From the NCBI RefSeq assembly GCF_000159635.1, contig NZ_GG667192.1, positions 317,003 through 376,487 on the forward strand: a DNA stretch of 59,485 nucleotides, read 5' to 3'. Shown piece after piece: positions 48,876 through 58,841 of the stretch (position 1 is the stretch's first letter; every line of letters begins with the position of its first letter). The notes below the pieces were generated by a model. The model saw only the letters and a list, made by a program, of their open reading frames with translations, was not told where the DNA came from and did not search any database. A program made the position numbers and the translations under genes. Origin of the DNA: Corynebacterium lipophiloflavum DSM 44291 (GTDB lineage Bacteria > Actinomycetota > Actinomycetes > Mycobacteriales > Mycobacteriaceae).

Positions 48876-50297
48876 GTGGATAGAAGAACCAAAATTGTTT
48901 GTACGCTTGGCCCAGCCGTGGCCAGCAAGGAAGCCATCGTCGGTCTCGTCCGTGATGGGATGAACGTCGCCCGCCTCAACTTCTCCCACGGCGACCACGC
49001 GGACCACGAACGCAACTACCGGTGGGTGCGCGAGGCCACCGACGAAACCGGCCACGCGGTCGGGATCCTCGCCGATCTGCAGGGCCCGAAAATCCGCCTC
49101 GGCCGCTTCGAGGAGGGCTCCACGCAGTGGGACGCCGGCGAAGAGGTCCGCATTACCGTTGAGGACGTCGTGGGCACCCACGACCGCGTCTCCACCACGT
49201 ACAAGCAGCTCGCGGAGGACGCGAAGCCGGGCGATCGCCTGCTTGTCGACGACGGCAAGGTCGCAATCGTGGTCACCGAGGTCGACGGCAACGACGTCGT
49301 CGCCCGCGTCACTGAGGGCGGGCCGGTGTCCAACAACAAGGGCGTGTCCCTGCCGGGGATGAACATCTCTGTTCCGGCGCTGAGCGAGAAAGACATCGAC
49401 GATCTCAAGTTCGCGCTCAACCTGGGCGTCGATTTCATCGCGTTGTCGTTCGTGCGCTCGCCGTCCGATGTCGACCTCGTGCACGAGGTGATGGACGAGG
49501 TGGGTCGTCGCGTACCGGTGATTGCGAAACTGGAAAAGCCCGAGGCTGTCGACGCGCTCGAGTCCATCATCCTGGCGTTCGACGCGGTGATGGTGGCTCG
49601 CGGCGACCTGGGTGTGGAAATCCCGCTCGAGCAGGTGCCGCTCGTGCAAAAGCGCGTGATCCAGATTGCGCGTGAGAATGCGAAGCCGGTGATCGTCGCA
49701 ACGCAGATGCTCGACTCGATGATCGAGAATTCCCGCCCGACTCGCGCGGAGGCCTCCGACGTGGCGAACGCCGTGCTCGATGGCGCAGATGCGGTGATGC
49801 TGTCCGGCGAGACCTCCGTCGGTGTCGACCCGCACAACGTCGTGCGCACGATGAGCCGCATCGTGCGGGTGGCGGAGTCGATGGGCACCGTCCCCCCGCT
49901 CAACCACATCCCGCGCACCAAGCGCGGCGTGATCGCGTACTCCGCGCACGACATCGCAACGCGCCTGAACGCGCGCGCGATCGTGACGTTTACCAAGTCC
50001 GGCGACACCGCGCGCCGCGTCGCTCGCCTGCACCCGGACCACCCGTTGCTGGTGTTCACCCCGGTGCAACAGGTGCGCTCGCAGTTGGCGCTGACGTGGG
50101 GCGCGGAGACCTTCTTGTGCCCGCAGACCAACGGCACTGATGAGATGGTCCGGTTGGTCGACGAGTACCTGCTCAGCATCGGAACCTACAGCAAGGGCGA
50201 CACGATGGTGATCGTCGCCGGCACCCCGCCCGGAGTCAGTGGCACGACGAACACGATCCACGTCCACCAGCTGGGCGAGGACACGCGCAACCCGTAG
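48876..50297 (+). CDS. pyk: pyruvate kinase
   Basis: It makes pyruvate and ATP from phosphoenolpyruvate. The protein has 473 residues from GTG 48876, which gives the family start DRRTKIVCTLGPA; GTG 48867 is the alternative. Motifs are RLNFSHGD, ILADLQGPKIRLGRF, MVARGDLGVEI and KPVIVATQMLDSM. The C-terminal allosteric domain (about 345-473) is complete. It is followed by a strong terminator. Confidence 0.97.
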   Translation: MDRRTKIVCTLGPAVASKEAIVGLVRDGMNVARLNFSHGDHADHERNYRWVREATDETGHAVGILADLQGPKIRLGRFEEGSTQWDAGEEVRITVEDVVGTHDRVSTTYKQLAEDAKPGDRLLVDDGKVAIVVTEVDGNDVVARVTEGGPVSNNKGVSLPGMNISVPALSEKDIDDLKFALNLGVDFIALSFVRSPSDVDLVHEVMDEVGRRVPVIAKLEKPEAVDALESIILAFDAVMVARGDLGVEIPLEQVPLVQKRVIQIARENAKPVIVATQMLDSMIENSRPTRAEASDVANAVLDGADAVMLSGETSVGVDPHNVVRTMSRIVRVAESMGTVPPLNHIPRTKRGVIAYSAHDIATRLNARAIVTFTKSGDTARRVARLHPDHPLLVFTPVQQVRSQLALTWGAETFLCPQTNGTDEMVRLVDEYLLSIGTYSKGDTMVIVAGTPPGVSGTTNTIHVHQLGEDTRNP

Positions 50298-50321
50298 CGG
50301 GCGTTTACGCACCATAAACAC

Positions 50322-50352
50322 AGTTCCCGGCACCCATCAGGGGCCGGGAACT
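50322..50352. terminator. terminator between pyk and the convergent adh gene
   Basis: AGTTCCCGGC (50322-50331) and GCCGGGAACT (50343-50352) are exact inverse copies with an 11-base loop. The stem lies 24 bases after the pyk stop and can serve both converging genes. A long T-run is absent. Confidence 0.7.
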
Positions 50353-50373
50353 ATTGACGTCGGATGAAGGGTG

Positions 50374-51555
50374 CTATCCAGCGACGGGGTCGAGGACGAC
50401 CTTGATGCAGTTGTCCTCCTTGTCGCGGAACCTCTTGTACGCCTCTGGCGCTTCGGACAGCGGCACGCGGTGGGTCACCAGGTCGTCGACACCGAGCGGA
50501 TCGGAAGGATCCTCCACCAGCGGCATGAGGTCGGAGATCCACTTCTTCACGTTGCACTGGCCCATGCGCATCTGAATCTGCTTGTCAAACATGGTCATCA
50601 GCGGCATCGGGCTGGTGGCGCCGCCGTAGACGCCGCTGATGGAGACGGTGCCACCGCGGCGCACCAGGTCGATGGAGTCGTGCAGCGCGCTGAGGCGGTC
50701 AACGCCCGCGGTCTCGATGACCTTCTGCGCCACAGCGTCGGGGAGGAACCCGGCCGCGGTCTGTATGGCACCTCCAACCGGGGAGCCGTGGGCCTCCATG
50801 CCGACAGCGTCGAGCACCGCATCGGGGCCGCGGCCTCCGGTGAGGTCCTTGAGCTCGGCAATTGTATCCGCGCCGTCGGTGTAGACCTCGATTCCGTGGC
50901 GTGCGGCCATCTCGCGGCGCTCCGCGACAGGGTCGATGCCGAACACGCGCGCACCCATGTGCCGTGCCATGCGGGCCGCCATCTGGCCGATCGGGCCGAG
51001 GCCGTAGACGGCGATGGTGTCGCCTTCGCCCACATCGGCGTACTTGACGCCCTGCCATGCGGTGGGGAGGACGTCGCTGAGGAACACGTAGCGGTGATCC
51101 TCATGCTCGTTGCCGACCTTGATGGCGCCGAAGTCGGCGTGCGGCACGCGCAGGTACTGGGCCTGACCGCCGGGGACCGAACCGTAGAGTTCGGAGAACC
51201 CGAGCAGGGAGGCACCAGTGCCCTTCTCGGTCACCTGTGTGGTTTCGCATTGGGAGTACAGGCTGTGGTCGCACATCCAGCAGTGGCCGCAGGAGATGTT
51301 GAACGGCACGACGATTCGGTCGCCGACCTTGAGTCCGGATTCCGATCCGGCCTCAACGACGCGGCCCATCGGCTCGTGGCCCATGATGTCGCCTTCGTTC
51401 ATGTACGGGGCCAAAACGGAGATGAGGTGGAGGTCGGAGCCGCAGACGCCACTCGAGGTGACCTCGATAATCACGTCAGTGGGTTGCTCAATCGTGGGGT
51501 CGTCGACTGTTTCAACCGAGACCTTGTCGGCCCCTTGCCATGTCAATGCCTTCAT
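50374..51555 (-). CDS. zinc-dependent alcohol dehydrogenase
   Basis: A medium-chain dehydrogenase of 393 residues. Catalytic zinc ligands are CGSDLH and GHEPMGR, the structural zinc is bound by the four Cys of CGHCWMCDHSLYSQC, and the NAD-binding fold has GLGPIGQMAAR. It resembles glutathione-independent formaldehyde dehydrogenases, but the substrate cannot be assigned. GAAAGGA lies upstream of the ATG. The 205 bases upstream (51556-51760) hold its promoter region, including the short palindrome TGACGTGTCA, and a very A+T-rich stretch near 51715-51735; no gene is seen. Confidence 0.92.
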   Translation of the reverse strand: MKALTWQGADKVSVETVDDPTIEQPTDVIIEVTSSGVCGSDLHLISVLAPYMNEGDIMGHEPMGRVVEAGSESGLKVGDRIVVPFNISCGHCWMCDHSLYSQCETTQVTEKGTGASLLGFSELYGSVPGGQAQYLRVPHADFGAIKVGNEHEDHRYVFLSDVLPTAWQGVKYADVGEGDTIAVYGLGPIGQMAARMARHMGARVFGIDPVAERREMAARHGIEVYTDGADTIAELKDLTGGRGPDAVLDAVGMEAHGSPVGGAIQTAAGFLPDAVAQKVIETAGVDRLSALHDSIDLVRRGGTVSISGVYGGATSPMPLMTMFDKQIQMRMGQCNVKKWISDLMPLVEDPSDPLGVDDLVTHRVPLSEAPEAYKRFRDKEDNCIKVVLDPVAG

Positions 51556-51760
51556 TTGTTGATCCTTTCGTCGTTGGCAAAGCGCGTGGTCGGTGCGCCC
51601 GCTGGGTATGTAAGTGACGCTACCGCCGATGTGTGTGACGTGTCAGTAATCGTTTTCAATTAGGGGTGCCGAACGCGCTCTCTAAGCCATTTCCGCTGCT
51701 CAGCGACCCGTTAAAAGTTACAAAAAAATTATGTTTCGGCGCCGACGCATTCAGAAAACG

Positions 51761-52459
51761 CTATAGTTCGAACCGCCACCAGCCGCGCCACGCCGCCTCA
51801 CCGGGGTGGCGGGGAAGAAGTGTTGTCGCGGTGTGCGAGACGATCCTGCGCACCGGGCTGATCCCGTGCAGGGCGTTGAGAAACCACATCGGTTTGGCCG
51901 GATCGAGGACACCGTGCGCGATATCGCAGCCGAGCTTTTTGGCTCGCTCGACGACGAGCGCCTCGGTCGTGCTGGGCAGGCGCGTGGCTTCGGGTAGCAC
52001 GAGGGTCCGGCCATTCCAGCCGACGAGCGTGCCGGTGGTGGTTTCCGCGAAGTCTCCGAGAATGACGTCGTCCGTCCCCGCGATGGCGTGCGCGCGCCGG
52101 TGCTCGGCTAGCCGCATCAGATCGGGGCCCTTGAGCAGCGGCATCGTTCTGGGATCCGGTGCGGACACCAGAGTCAGGTCAGTTGTTTCCCGCACCGGTG
52201 GCGCTGGGCGGATGTCGAGGCGGAATCTTTCCTCGCACACCGAGATGCGGGGGAACAGATCGGAGGAGGCGTCGAGAAGCGCGAGCGCGCTTTCCCACAT
52301 CCCGGCCGGAAGCGGGCCAGCCCCTGCGGCGAAGCGCATCCGGTGCAGCTCGAGCCCGCGGGCGCGGCCATATTCGTGGCGCCACGAGTCCGCGCAGTCG
52401 AAACCCTGCGGCGTATCACTTGCGGGAACCCAGCGGCCCTGCCACACGTAGGACGTCAC
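51761..52459 (-). CDS. pabC: aminodeoxychorismate lyase-like class IV aminotransferase
   Basis: A protein of 232 residues. It would release p-aminobenzoate from aminodeoxychorismate. Class IV features are visible: FAETTTGTLVGW for the cofactor region, and FLNALHGISPVR near the C-terminus, like the NALRGI sequence of PabC. The PLP lysine is likely in PLLKGPDL. The start GTG 52459 overlaps the pabAB stop, so both are translated together. The N-terminal half is divergent from E. coli PabC. Confidence 0.8.
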   Translation of the reverse strand: MTSYVWQGRWVPASDTPQGFDCADSWRHEYGRARGLELHRMRFAAGAGPLPAGMWESALALLDASSDLFPRISVCEERFRLDIRPAPPVRETTDLTLVSAPDPRTMPLLKGPDLMRLAEHRRAHAIAGTDDVILGDFAETTTGTLVGWNGRTLVLPEATRLPSTTEALVVERAKKLGCDIAHGVLDPAKPMWFLNALHGISPVRRIVSHTATTLLPRHPGEAAWRGWWRFEL

Positions 52460-54369
52460 GTCAGCCCCGCGATCACAGCGTTGGCCTTGAGCTGCAGCTC
52501 GGCGTATTCCGCAGCGGCGCGAGATTCCCACACGATCGCGCCCCCGGCGCCCACTGTGAGCCGCTCACCCTGCTTGACCGCGGTGCGGATGACGACGCTG
52601 AGCTCCGCGTTGCCGTCGAAACCGAAATAACCGATCGCGCCCGAGTACACCCCGCGCGGGCCGGGCTCGAGGGCGTCGATAAGCGCGCACGTGCGCTCCT
52701 TCGGTGCCCCCGTCATCGAACCCGGCGGAAACGTCGCGCGCACCAGGTCGATCAGCCCGCGGTCGGGACGCAACCGCCCGGTAATCGTGGAGACGAGCTG
52801 ATGCACCGTGGCATACGTTTCCACGGCCATGAGCTGCGCAACGTCCACGGTGCCGGGGACGCACACGCGCGCGAGGTCGTTGCGCAGCAGGTCGACGATC
52901 ATGAGGTTTTCCGCCCGCGTCTTGGCGTCTTCCTGCAGTTCCTGGGCTCGGCGCTCGCGCGGCAGAGTGCCTTTGATCGGTTTCGTTTCCACCCGGTCGC
53001 CGCGCACGCGAAGAAAACGCTCGGGCGAGCTGGAGAGCACCTCGATGTCGCCCAGGCGCAGGTACGCCCCGAAGGGCGCGGGGTTGGTTGTGCGCAGCCG
53101 CGAATACAGGTCGATTCCTCGACCCTCAACGCGGGCCTCGTAGGTGTCGGTGAGGCACACCTCGTAGGAGTCGCCGCGCTCCAGCGCCCGCTTGACCTCA
53201 GTGAAGCGCGCGTCGTACTCGCCACCCGCGAGCCGCCACGAGCCTTCGCTTATCGACGCCCGCCCGCGGTGCGCGGACCGGGTTGTCACCGCGTTGCGCA
53301 GAGCGGCCATCAGGTGTTCAACCTCAGCCGTCTTCTCGTCTCCCCGGGTGCAGACCATGAGGTGAGCGCGTTCTTGGACATGGTCGTAGACGATGAAGGA
53401 CTGCGGCCGGATAAAGTACGCGTCCGGGTGCGCTCTGGCGTGGCTCGGGGAAAGCCCCGGCAGGGTCAGCGCGGCGCACTCATAGCCGATGAAGCCGACC
53501 CAGCCGCCGCGAAACGGCAGGTCGGGGAGCGTACTGGCAGCCACGCCGGCGGAGAGCTCGTCGGCAAGCAGGCTCAACACGTCTGCTCCTGGATCCGTCA
53601 GGCGGTAGCTCAGCGTTTTCGACAGCGACCCAGCCGTCGAGCCGATGATGCTGAATCCGTCGCCGGTTGCGGAGTCGAGCCAGAAGGCGTCTCCGCTCGA
53701 TCCCATGAGCGCTCGCGCGGTGGCCTCAGTGTCGATTGCTTCAGCGACGCATTCGTGGTGCACTCTCCACGCGCTGAGGGCGAGGAAGTTGCGGAGCAGT
53801 TCCGCGCCGTACTCGGTCAGCACCGACTCGGGGTGGAACTGCACACCCCAGTGAGGCTGGCCTGCCACCTCGAGGCCCTGGACCACACCGTCCTCGCTGC
53901 GGGCGTGGACAACCACCCCGTCCGAGACGTTGTCGATGTGCAGCGAGTGGTAGCGCACGGCCGTGAAACCTTGCGGCAGCCCGGCGAAGATGCCCTCGCC
54001 GGAGTGGGTGATCGTGCTGGTGTATCCGTGCCTGGGGTCGGTGCGCCCGACCTCGGCCCCGGCGAGGTGGGCGAGGCCCTGATGGCCCAGGCAGACCCCG
54101 AGGACGGGAATCCCGCCCGCCGCCTCGATCACGGCGCGCGAGCCCGCGAAGTCGGCTTCGCACGAAGGGGTCCCCGGACCGGGAGAGATGACGATGTGCG
54201 AGAACTCACCCGCCTTTATGCGGCGGGGGAGGTCGAGGACCGTGACATCGTCCGCGCGCACGACCACCGGCTCGCTCCCGGAGACTTTGGCGATGAGGTG
54301 GGCGAGGTTGAAGGTGTAGGAGTCGCGGTTGTCGATAAGCAGGATCAAATGCGGGCACGCGCCTTTCAT
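52456..54369 (-). CDS. pabAB: aminodeoxychorismate synthase, PabA-PabB fusion
   Basis: A fused enzyme of 637 residues. The N-terminal glutaminase (about 1-195) has the nucleophile in GVCLGHQG and the His-Glu in GVQFHPESV. The C-terminal chorismate-binding domain has the catalytic lysine in KPIKGTLPR, a mark of aminodeoxychorismate rather than anthranilate synthases (which have Ala there), plus ENLMIVDLLRNDL and FPPGSMTGAPK. ATG 54369 starts MKGACPHLILL; the longer frame upstream is not used. It is divergent from the urease operon. Confidence 0.95.
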   Translation of the reverse strand: MKGACPHLILLIDNRDSYTFNLAHLIAKVSGSEPVVVRADDVTVLDLPRRIKAGEFSHIVISPGPGTPSCEADFAGSRAVIEAAGGIPVLGVCLGHQGLAHLAGAEVGRTDPRHGYTSTITHSGEGIFAGLPQGFTAVRYHSLHIDNVSDGVVVHARSEDGVVQGLEVAGQPHWGVQFHPESVLTEYGAELLRNFLALSAWRVHHECVAEAIDTEATARALMGSSGDAFWLDSATGDGFSIIGSTAGSLSKTLSYRLTDPGADVLSLLADELSAGVAASTLPDLPFRGGWVGFIGYECAALTLPGLSPSHARAHPDAYFIRPQSFIVYDHVQERAHLMVCTRGDEKTAEVEHLMAALRNAVTTRSAHRGRASISEGSWRLAGGEYDARFTEVKRALERGDSYEVCLTDTYEARVEGRGIDLYSRLRTTNPAPFGAYLRLGDIEVLSSSPERFLRVRGDRVETKPIKGTLPRERRAQELQEDAKTRAENLMIVDLLRNDLARVCVPGTVDVAQLMAVETYATVHQLVSTITGRLRPDRGLIDLVRATFPPGSMTGAPKERTCALIDALEPGPRGVYSGAIGYFGFDGNAELSVVIRTAVKQGERLTVGAGGAIVWESRAAAEYAELQLKANAVIAGLT

Positions 54370-54588
54370 TGACGTCGCGGCAGCGCAGCTCGCCGTGCGC
54401 CGTCCGTGGTTGGGTGGAAAGTGTAGCCCAGTTGCCCAGCGAGACAGCAGCACAGGCGCCTTAGAGCGGGCGGGGAGGAGTAGGGTTTTTTCTAACGCAT
54501 TCGCACGACGCTTTTGCTCCCCGCACCGCAGTGAACAAACGCGCCGCTGAAGTTCCGAAGAATCACGTGAAAAGGAGTGTGACGCTGG
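54370..54588. other. intergenic region between pabAB and ureA
   Basis: 219 bases that must contain two divergent promoters. The urease ribosome site AAGGAG is at 54572-54577, 11 bases before ATG 54589. A short T-run (TTTTTTCT, 54487-54494) is the most A+T-rich part. I looked for the AmtR-type site known upstream of urease genes in C. glutamicum and did not see a convincing match. Confidence 0.5.
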
Positions 54589-54891
54589 ATGTACTTGGTG
54601 CCACGGGACAAGGAGAAGCTGCTGATTGTTGTCGCGGCAGATCTGGCCAGGCGTCGACAAGCGCGCGGGCTAAAACTGAACTACCCGGAGGCGACGGCGA
54701 TCATCACCTACGAGCTTCTCGAAGGCGCGCGGGACGGGCGCAGCGTCGCCGAGCTGATGAACTGGGGAACAACGATCCTCACCCGCGACGACGTCATGGA
54801 AGGGGTGCCCGAAATGATTGAATCCGTGCAGGTGGAGGCGACCTTCCCCGACGGAACGAAACTGGTCACCGTCCACAACCCGATCCGCTAA
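54589..54891 (+). CDS. ureA: urease gamma subunit
   Basis: A protein of 100 residues, the standard length. Typical motifs are [30 protein letters not shown] and LVTVHNPI. First gene of the ureABCEFGD cluster. Confidence 0.98.
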   Translation: MYLVPRDKEKLLIVVAADLARRRQARGLKLNYPEATAIITYELLEGARDGRSVAELMNWGTTILTRDDVMEGVPEMIESVQVEATFPDGTKLVTVHNPIR

Positions 54892-54900
54892 GGAGTCACG

Positions 54901-55311
54901 ATGCGCCCAGGAGAATACGTCCTAGACAGCGAGCCCATTGAGTGCAACGCTGGCCGGGAGGCAATCGAACTAGAAGTCACCAACACCGGAGATCGTCCCG
55001 TGCAAGTCGGGTCCCACTACCACTTCGCCGAGATCAATCCATGCGTGGTTTTCGACCGGGATCGCGCGCTCGGACACCGGCTCGACATTCCGGCGGGCAC
55101 CGCCGTGCGCCTCGAGCCGGGTGACACCAGGACGGTTCGGCTCATTGCACTCGGCGGCAAGCGCAAGGTTTACGGCTTCCACAACCTGGTCAACGGGCCG
55201 CTTGACGTGCGCAAGCCCGCGCGCGTCAACGTGATGGGGGAAGCCGGATACGGTTTCGCCGAGTACGGGGCCGACCTCTCGGATCCGAAGATCGTCGATA
55301 AGGAGGCTTAG
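54901..55311 (+). CDS. ureB: urease beta subunit
   Basis: A protein of 136 residues, slightly longer than usual. [35 protein letters not shown] and GGKRKVYGF are family motifs. AAGGAG lies at the end of the 9-base gap after ureA, just before its ATG. Confidence 0.98.
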   Translation: MRPGEYVLDSEPIECNAGREAIELEVTNTGDRPVQVGSHYHFAEINPCVVFDRDRALGHRLDIPAGTAVRLEPGDTRTVRLIALGGKRKVYGFHNLVNGPLDVRKPARVNVMGEAGYGFAEYGADLSDPKIVDKEA

Positions 55312-55316
55312 AGCCC

Positions 55317-57032
55317 ATGAGCTTCACAATGGACCGCGACAACTACACGGGACTCTACGGCCCGACGACCGGGGACTCCGTCCGTTTGGCGGATACCGAC
55401 CTGTTCGCCACCGTCGAGCACGACTACACCACCTACGGCGAGGAAGCCACCTTCGGTGGCGGCAAGGTCATCCGCGACGGCATGGGGCAAAACTCCCGCC
55501 ACGTGCGCGGTGACAACGTGCCCGATTTGGTAATCACCAACGTGCTGGTCATCGACTACACCGGCGTGTACAAGGCCGACGTCGCGGTGCGCGACGGCTA
55601 CATCTCGCAGATCGGCAAGGCCGGCAACATGGACGTGATGGACGGTGTCGACATCACCATCGGCGTGGCCACCGACATCATCTCCGGCGAGGGCAAAATC
55701 CTCACCGCGGGCGGAATCGACACCCACATTCACTTCATCAGCCCGGACCAGATCCCCACCGCACTCGCATCGGGGATAACCACCATGTTCGGCGGAGGCA
55801 CCGGCCCGAGCGAATCCACCCGCGCCACAACGATCACCCCGGGCGAGTGGAACATCTTCAACATGCTGCGCTCCTTCGAGCACTACCCGATGAACTTCGG
55901 CATCCTCGGCAAAGGGCACGGCTCATCCGTCGCCCCGCTCGCAGAGCAGGTGCGCGCAGGTGCTGCGGGCCTGAAAGTTCATGAGGACTGGGGTGCGACA
56001 CCGGCGTCGATCGATACCGCGCTCAAGGTCGCCGACGAGTTCGACATCCAGGTCGCCTTGCACACCGATACCCTCAACGAGGCTGGCTTCGTGGAAAACA
56101 CCCGAAACGCCATCGGGGGCCGCGTCATCCACACCTTCCACACCGAGGGCGCCGGCGGTGGGCATGCGCCGGACATCATCAAACTCGCCGGGGAATCCAA
56201 CATCTTGCCGGCATCGACCAACCCGACGCTTCCATACACCGTCAACACCGCCGACGAGCACCTCGACATGCTCATGGTGTGCCACCACCTCAACCCCAAC
56301 CTGCCGGAGGATGTTGCGTTTGCTGATTCGCGCATCCGTCCCGAGACGATCGCTGCGGAGGACGTGCTGCACGACATGGGGATTTTCTCGATTACCTCCT
56401 CCGACTCCCAGGCGATGGGGCGCGTCGGCGAGGTCATCATCCGCACCTGGCAGGTCGCTGATTCGATGAAGAAGCAGCGCGGCAAGCTCGCCGAGGACGA
56501 GGGAATCTTCGGCGACAACTTCCGCATCCGCCGCTACATTGCCAAGTACACGATTAACCCGGCCATCGCGCAAGGCATCGATGACTGGGTCGGTTCGGTC
56601 GAGGTGGGCAAATTCGCCGACCTCGTGCTGTGGGAGCCGCAGATGTTCGGCGTACGCCCCGAGTCCGTGATCAAGGGCGGCCAGGTCGTCTACACCGCAC
56701 TCGGCGACCCCAACGCCTCGATCCCGACGCCCCAGCCGAACATGTACCGCGAATCCTTCGGCGCCCACGGGCTTGCGCTTTACCGCTCGTCGATCACGTT
56801 CATGTCCCAGGCCGCCATCGAGCGCGGCGTGCCGGAGATCCTGCAGCTGCGCAAAAAGGTGCGCCCCGTCCACGGGATCAGGAACTTGACCAAGGCGGAT
56901 TTGAAGCTCAACGACGCCACTCCCACGATCGCGGTGGACCCGGAGACCTACGAGGTCACGGTCGACGGCGAGCGGATCACCTGCGAGCCGGCGGCGACGG
57001 TCCCGCTGGCCCAGCGCTACATGCTGTTCTAG
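55317..57032 (+). CDS. ureC: urease alpha subunit
   Basis: The catalytic subunit, 571 residues. Nickel ligands and active site are intact: [10 protein letters not shown], the carbamylated-lysine motif [33 protein letters not shown], the flap MVCHHLN and the Asp in SSDSQAMGR. It is five bases after ureB. Confidence 0.99.
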   Translation: MSFTMDRDNYTGLYGPTTGDSVRLADTDLFATVEHDYTTYGEEATFGGGKVIRDGMGQNSRHVRGDNVPDLVITNVLVIDYTGVYKADVAVRDGYISQIGKAGNMDVMDGVDITIGVATDIISGEGKILTAGGIDTHIHFISPDQIPTALASGITTMFGGGTGPSESTRATTITPGEWNIFNMLRSFEHYPMNFGILGKGHGSSVAPLAEQVRAGAAGLKVHEDWGATPASIDTALKVADEFDIQVALHTDTLNEAGFVENTRNAIGGRVIHTFHTEGAGGGHAPDIIKLAGESNILPASTNPTLPYTVNTADEHLDMLMVCHHLNPNLPEDVAFADSRIRPETIAAEDVLHDMGIFSITSSDSQAMGRVGEVIIRTWQVADSMKKQRGKLAEDEGIFGDNFRIRRYIAKYTINPAIAQGIDDWVGSVEVGKFADLVLWEPQMFGVRPESVIKGGQVVYTALGDPNASIPTPQPNMYRESFGAHGLALYRSSITFMSQAAIERGVPEILQLRKKVRPVHGIRNLTKADLKLNDATPTIAVDPETYEVTVDGERITCEPAATVPLAQRYMLF

Positions 57033-57043
57033 GAGGAAGTCTC

Positions 57044-57535
57044 ATGATCATCACCGAGATTGCAGGCACCATCGACGACCCCGAGATGGCGCGTCGCCTC
57101 GAGGGGGCGCACGTGGAAAAGGTCTCGCTGCCGAGCGAGGACCTGGTCAAGCGCATCCAGCGGGTGAGTACGGACCACGGGCGCGAGCTCGGCATCCGGC
57201 TGGTGCCGGGCGCGCCCGACCTGAAAGACGGCGACGTGTTGCTTCTCGAGGAAAACGAGGGCGGGCTCAACGCGGTGGTGGTGGCGACGCTTCCGAGCGA
57301 CGTCATCGTCATCCGCCCCGACTCCATCCGCCAGATGGGGTTTGTCGCGCACTCGCTGGGAAACCGCCACCTGCAAGCCCAGTTCTTCGGCGCTGAGAGC
57401 GAGTTCGGCGCCGAGGTCATGGTGGTGCTCTACGACCACACCGTGGAGGACTTCCTCGCCCACCACGGCGTCGCGTACGAGCGCCGCGAGCGCGTCATGG
57501 AAGTGCCCTTCCGCCACGCGGAGCACACCCACTGA
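57044..57535 (+). CDS. ureE: urease accessory protein, nickel chaperone
   Basis: A protein of 163 residues with the N-terminal peptide-binding domain and the C-terminal nickel-binding domain (GNRHLQAQF). It ends in RHAEHTH, a short His tail instead of the long His-rich tail of some UreE proteins. AGGAGG is just upstream. Confidence 0.93.
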   Translation: MIITEIAGTIDDPEMARRLEGAHVEKVSLPSEDLVKRIQRVSTDHGRELGIRLVPGAPDLKDGDVLLLEENEGGLNAVVVATLPSDVIVIRPDSIRQMGFVAHSLGNRHLQAQFFGAESEFGAEVMVVLYDHTVEDFLAHHGVAYERRERVMEVPFRHAEHTH

Positions 57536-58218
57536 TGGCGGATGTAGCCCGCCTGCTCACCGGCATGCAGCTGGCAGATTCAGCGCTGCCGACCGGGGCG
57601 TTCGCGCACTCCTTCGGTTTCGAGAGCTACCTCGAAACCGGAGCGATCGATAGCGCCGAGGGCTTTGCACACTGGCTGGAGTCCTTCATCGGCCAGCAGT
57701 TGACGTTTACCGACGCGCTGGCGGTCCGTGCGGTGATGACCGCGCGGGAAGCGCACGAGGTCGAGCGCCTTGATCAGCTGGTCACCGCCCAGGCCCTGCC
57801 CGCCCAGGTGCGCGAGGCCGGGATGACGATGGGCAAGCGCATGCTCACCATCTCGGCGGCGAACTACCCCAGCGATGCCCTTTCCGCCTACGCCGAGGCT
57901 CTCAAGGCGGGCCGCGCGTTCGGCCACCCGGCGATCGTGTGGGCGCTCGTGGCGCGGGATGCGGGCATCGACTCCGATTCCGCGGTGGCCCAGCACGTCT
58001 ACGCCTGCGTCATCTCGCTGGTGCAGAACGCGGTGCGCGCCATCCCGCTCGGGCAAAACGCCGGGCAGCGCCTCATCCGGGGCGCGCAGCCGTGGGTGGT
58101 GGGCGCGGTGGAGGCGTCGCAAAGCCTGTGCGAAGAAGACCTCGGTGCGATCGCGCCGGGCTTGGAGATCGCGCAGATGAACCACGAGCGCCAGCTTTCG
58201 CGCTTGTTTATGAGTTAA
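57535..58218 (+). CDS. ureF: urease accessory protein UreF
   Basis: A helical protein of 227 residues that joins UreD and UreG in the activation complex. Motifs are [24 protein letters not shown] and [17 protein letters not shown]. Its ATG overlaps the ureE stop. Confidence 0.95.
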   Translation: MADVARLLTGMQLADSALPTGAFAHSFGFESYLETGAIDSAEGFAHWLESFIGQQLTFTDALAVRAVMTAREAHEVERLDQLVTAQALPAQVREAGMTMGKRMLTISAANYPSDALSAYAEALKAGRAFGHPAIVWALVARDAGIDSDSAVAQHVYACVISLVQNAVRAIPLGQNAGQRLIRGAQPWVVGAVEASQSLCEEDLGAIAPGLEIAQMNHERQLSRLFMS

Positions 58219-58229
58219 GGAGAAATCAC

Positions 58230-58841
58230 ATGGATCCGGTCATTATCGGCGTCGGCGGCCCCGTCGGGGCGGGAAAGACGCAGCTGCTCGAGCGCATCTC
58301 GCGCGCGGTCGAGGGTGAGCTACACATGGCGGCGATCACCAACGACATCTACACCATCGAGGATGCGCACATCCTGGCGCGCAACTCCGTGCTTGACAAC
58401 GCCCACATCATCGGCCTGGAGACAGGCGGCTGCCCCCACACCGCGATCCGCGAGGACACCTCCATGAACGAGGCGGCCATCGAGGAGCTGAAGTCCCGCT
58501 TCCCGGACCTCGACGTCATCTTCGTCGAATCCGGCGGCGACAACCTCTCGGCGACGTTCTCGCCGGAGCTGGTGGACTTCTCCATCTACATCATCGACGT
58601 CGCCCAGGGCGAGAAGATCCCGCGCAAGGCGGGCCAGGGGATGATCAAGTCCGACCTGTTCATCATCAACAAGACCGACCTCGCACCCTACGTCGGCGCC
58701 GACCTGGCGGTGATGGAGCGCGACTCGAAGGTGTTCCGCAAGGACAAGCCGTTCGCGTTTACCAACTTGAAGACCGACGAGGGCCTCAACGTCGTGCTGG
58801 ACTGGCTGCGTCACGACGCCCTCATGCTGGACCTCAACTGA
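58230..58841 (+). CDS. ureG: urease accessory GTPase
   Basis: A GTPase of 203 residues that drives nickel insertion. The P-loop is [11 protein letters not shown], the metal motif is [12 protein letters not shown], and the base-specificity motif is [10 protein letters not shown]. It begins 11 bases after ureF with AAGGAG, and its stop overlaps the ureD start. Confidence 0.98.
   Translation: MDPVIIGVGGPVGAGKTQLLERISRAVEGELHMAAITNDIYTIEDAHILARNSVLDNAHIIGLETGGCPHTAIREDTSMNEAAIEELKSRFPDLDVIFVESGGDNLSATFSPELVDFSIYIIDVAQGEKIPRKAGQGMIKSDLFIINKTDLAPYVGADLAVMERDSKVFRKDKPFAFTNLKTDEGLNVVLDWLRHDALMLDLN

Noticed and set aside
48831..50333. 500-codon open frame antisense to pyk
   Set aside because: Shadow of pyk with no recognised domain.
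52159..54372. 737-codon open frame antisense to pabC and pabAB
   Set aside because: Arg/His-rich shadow crossing two certain genes.
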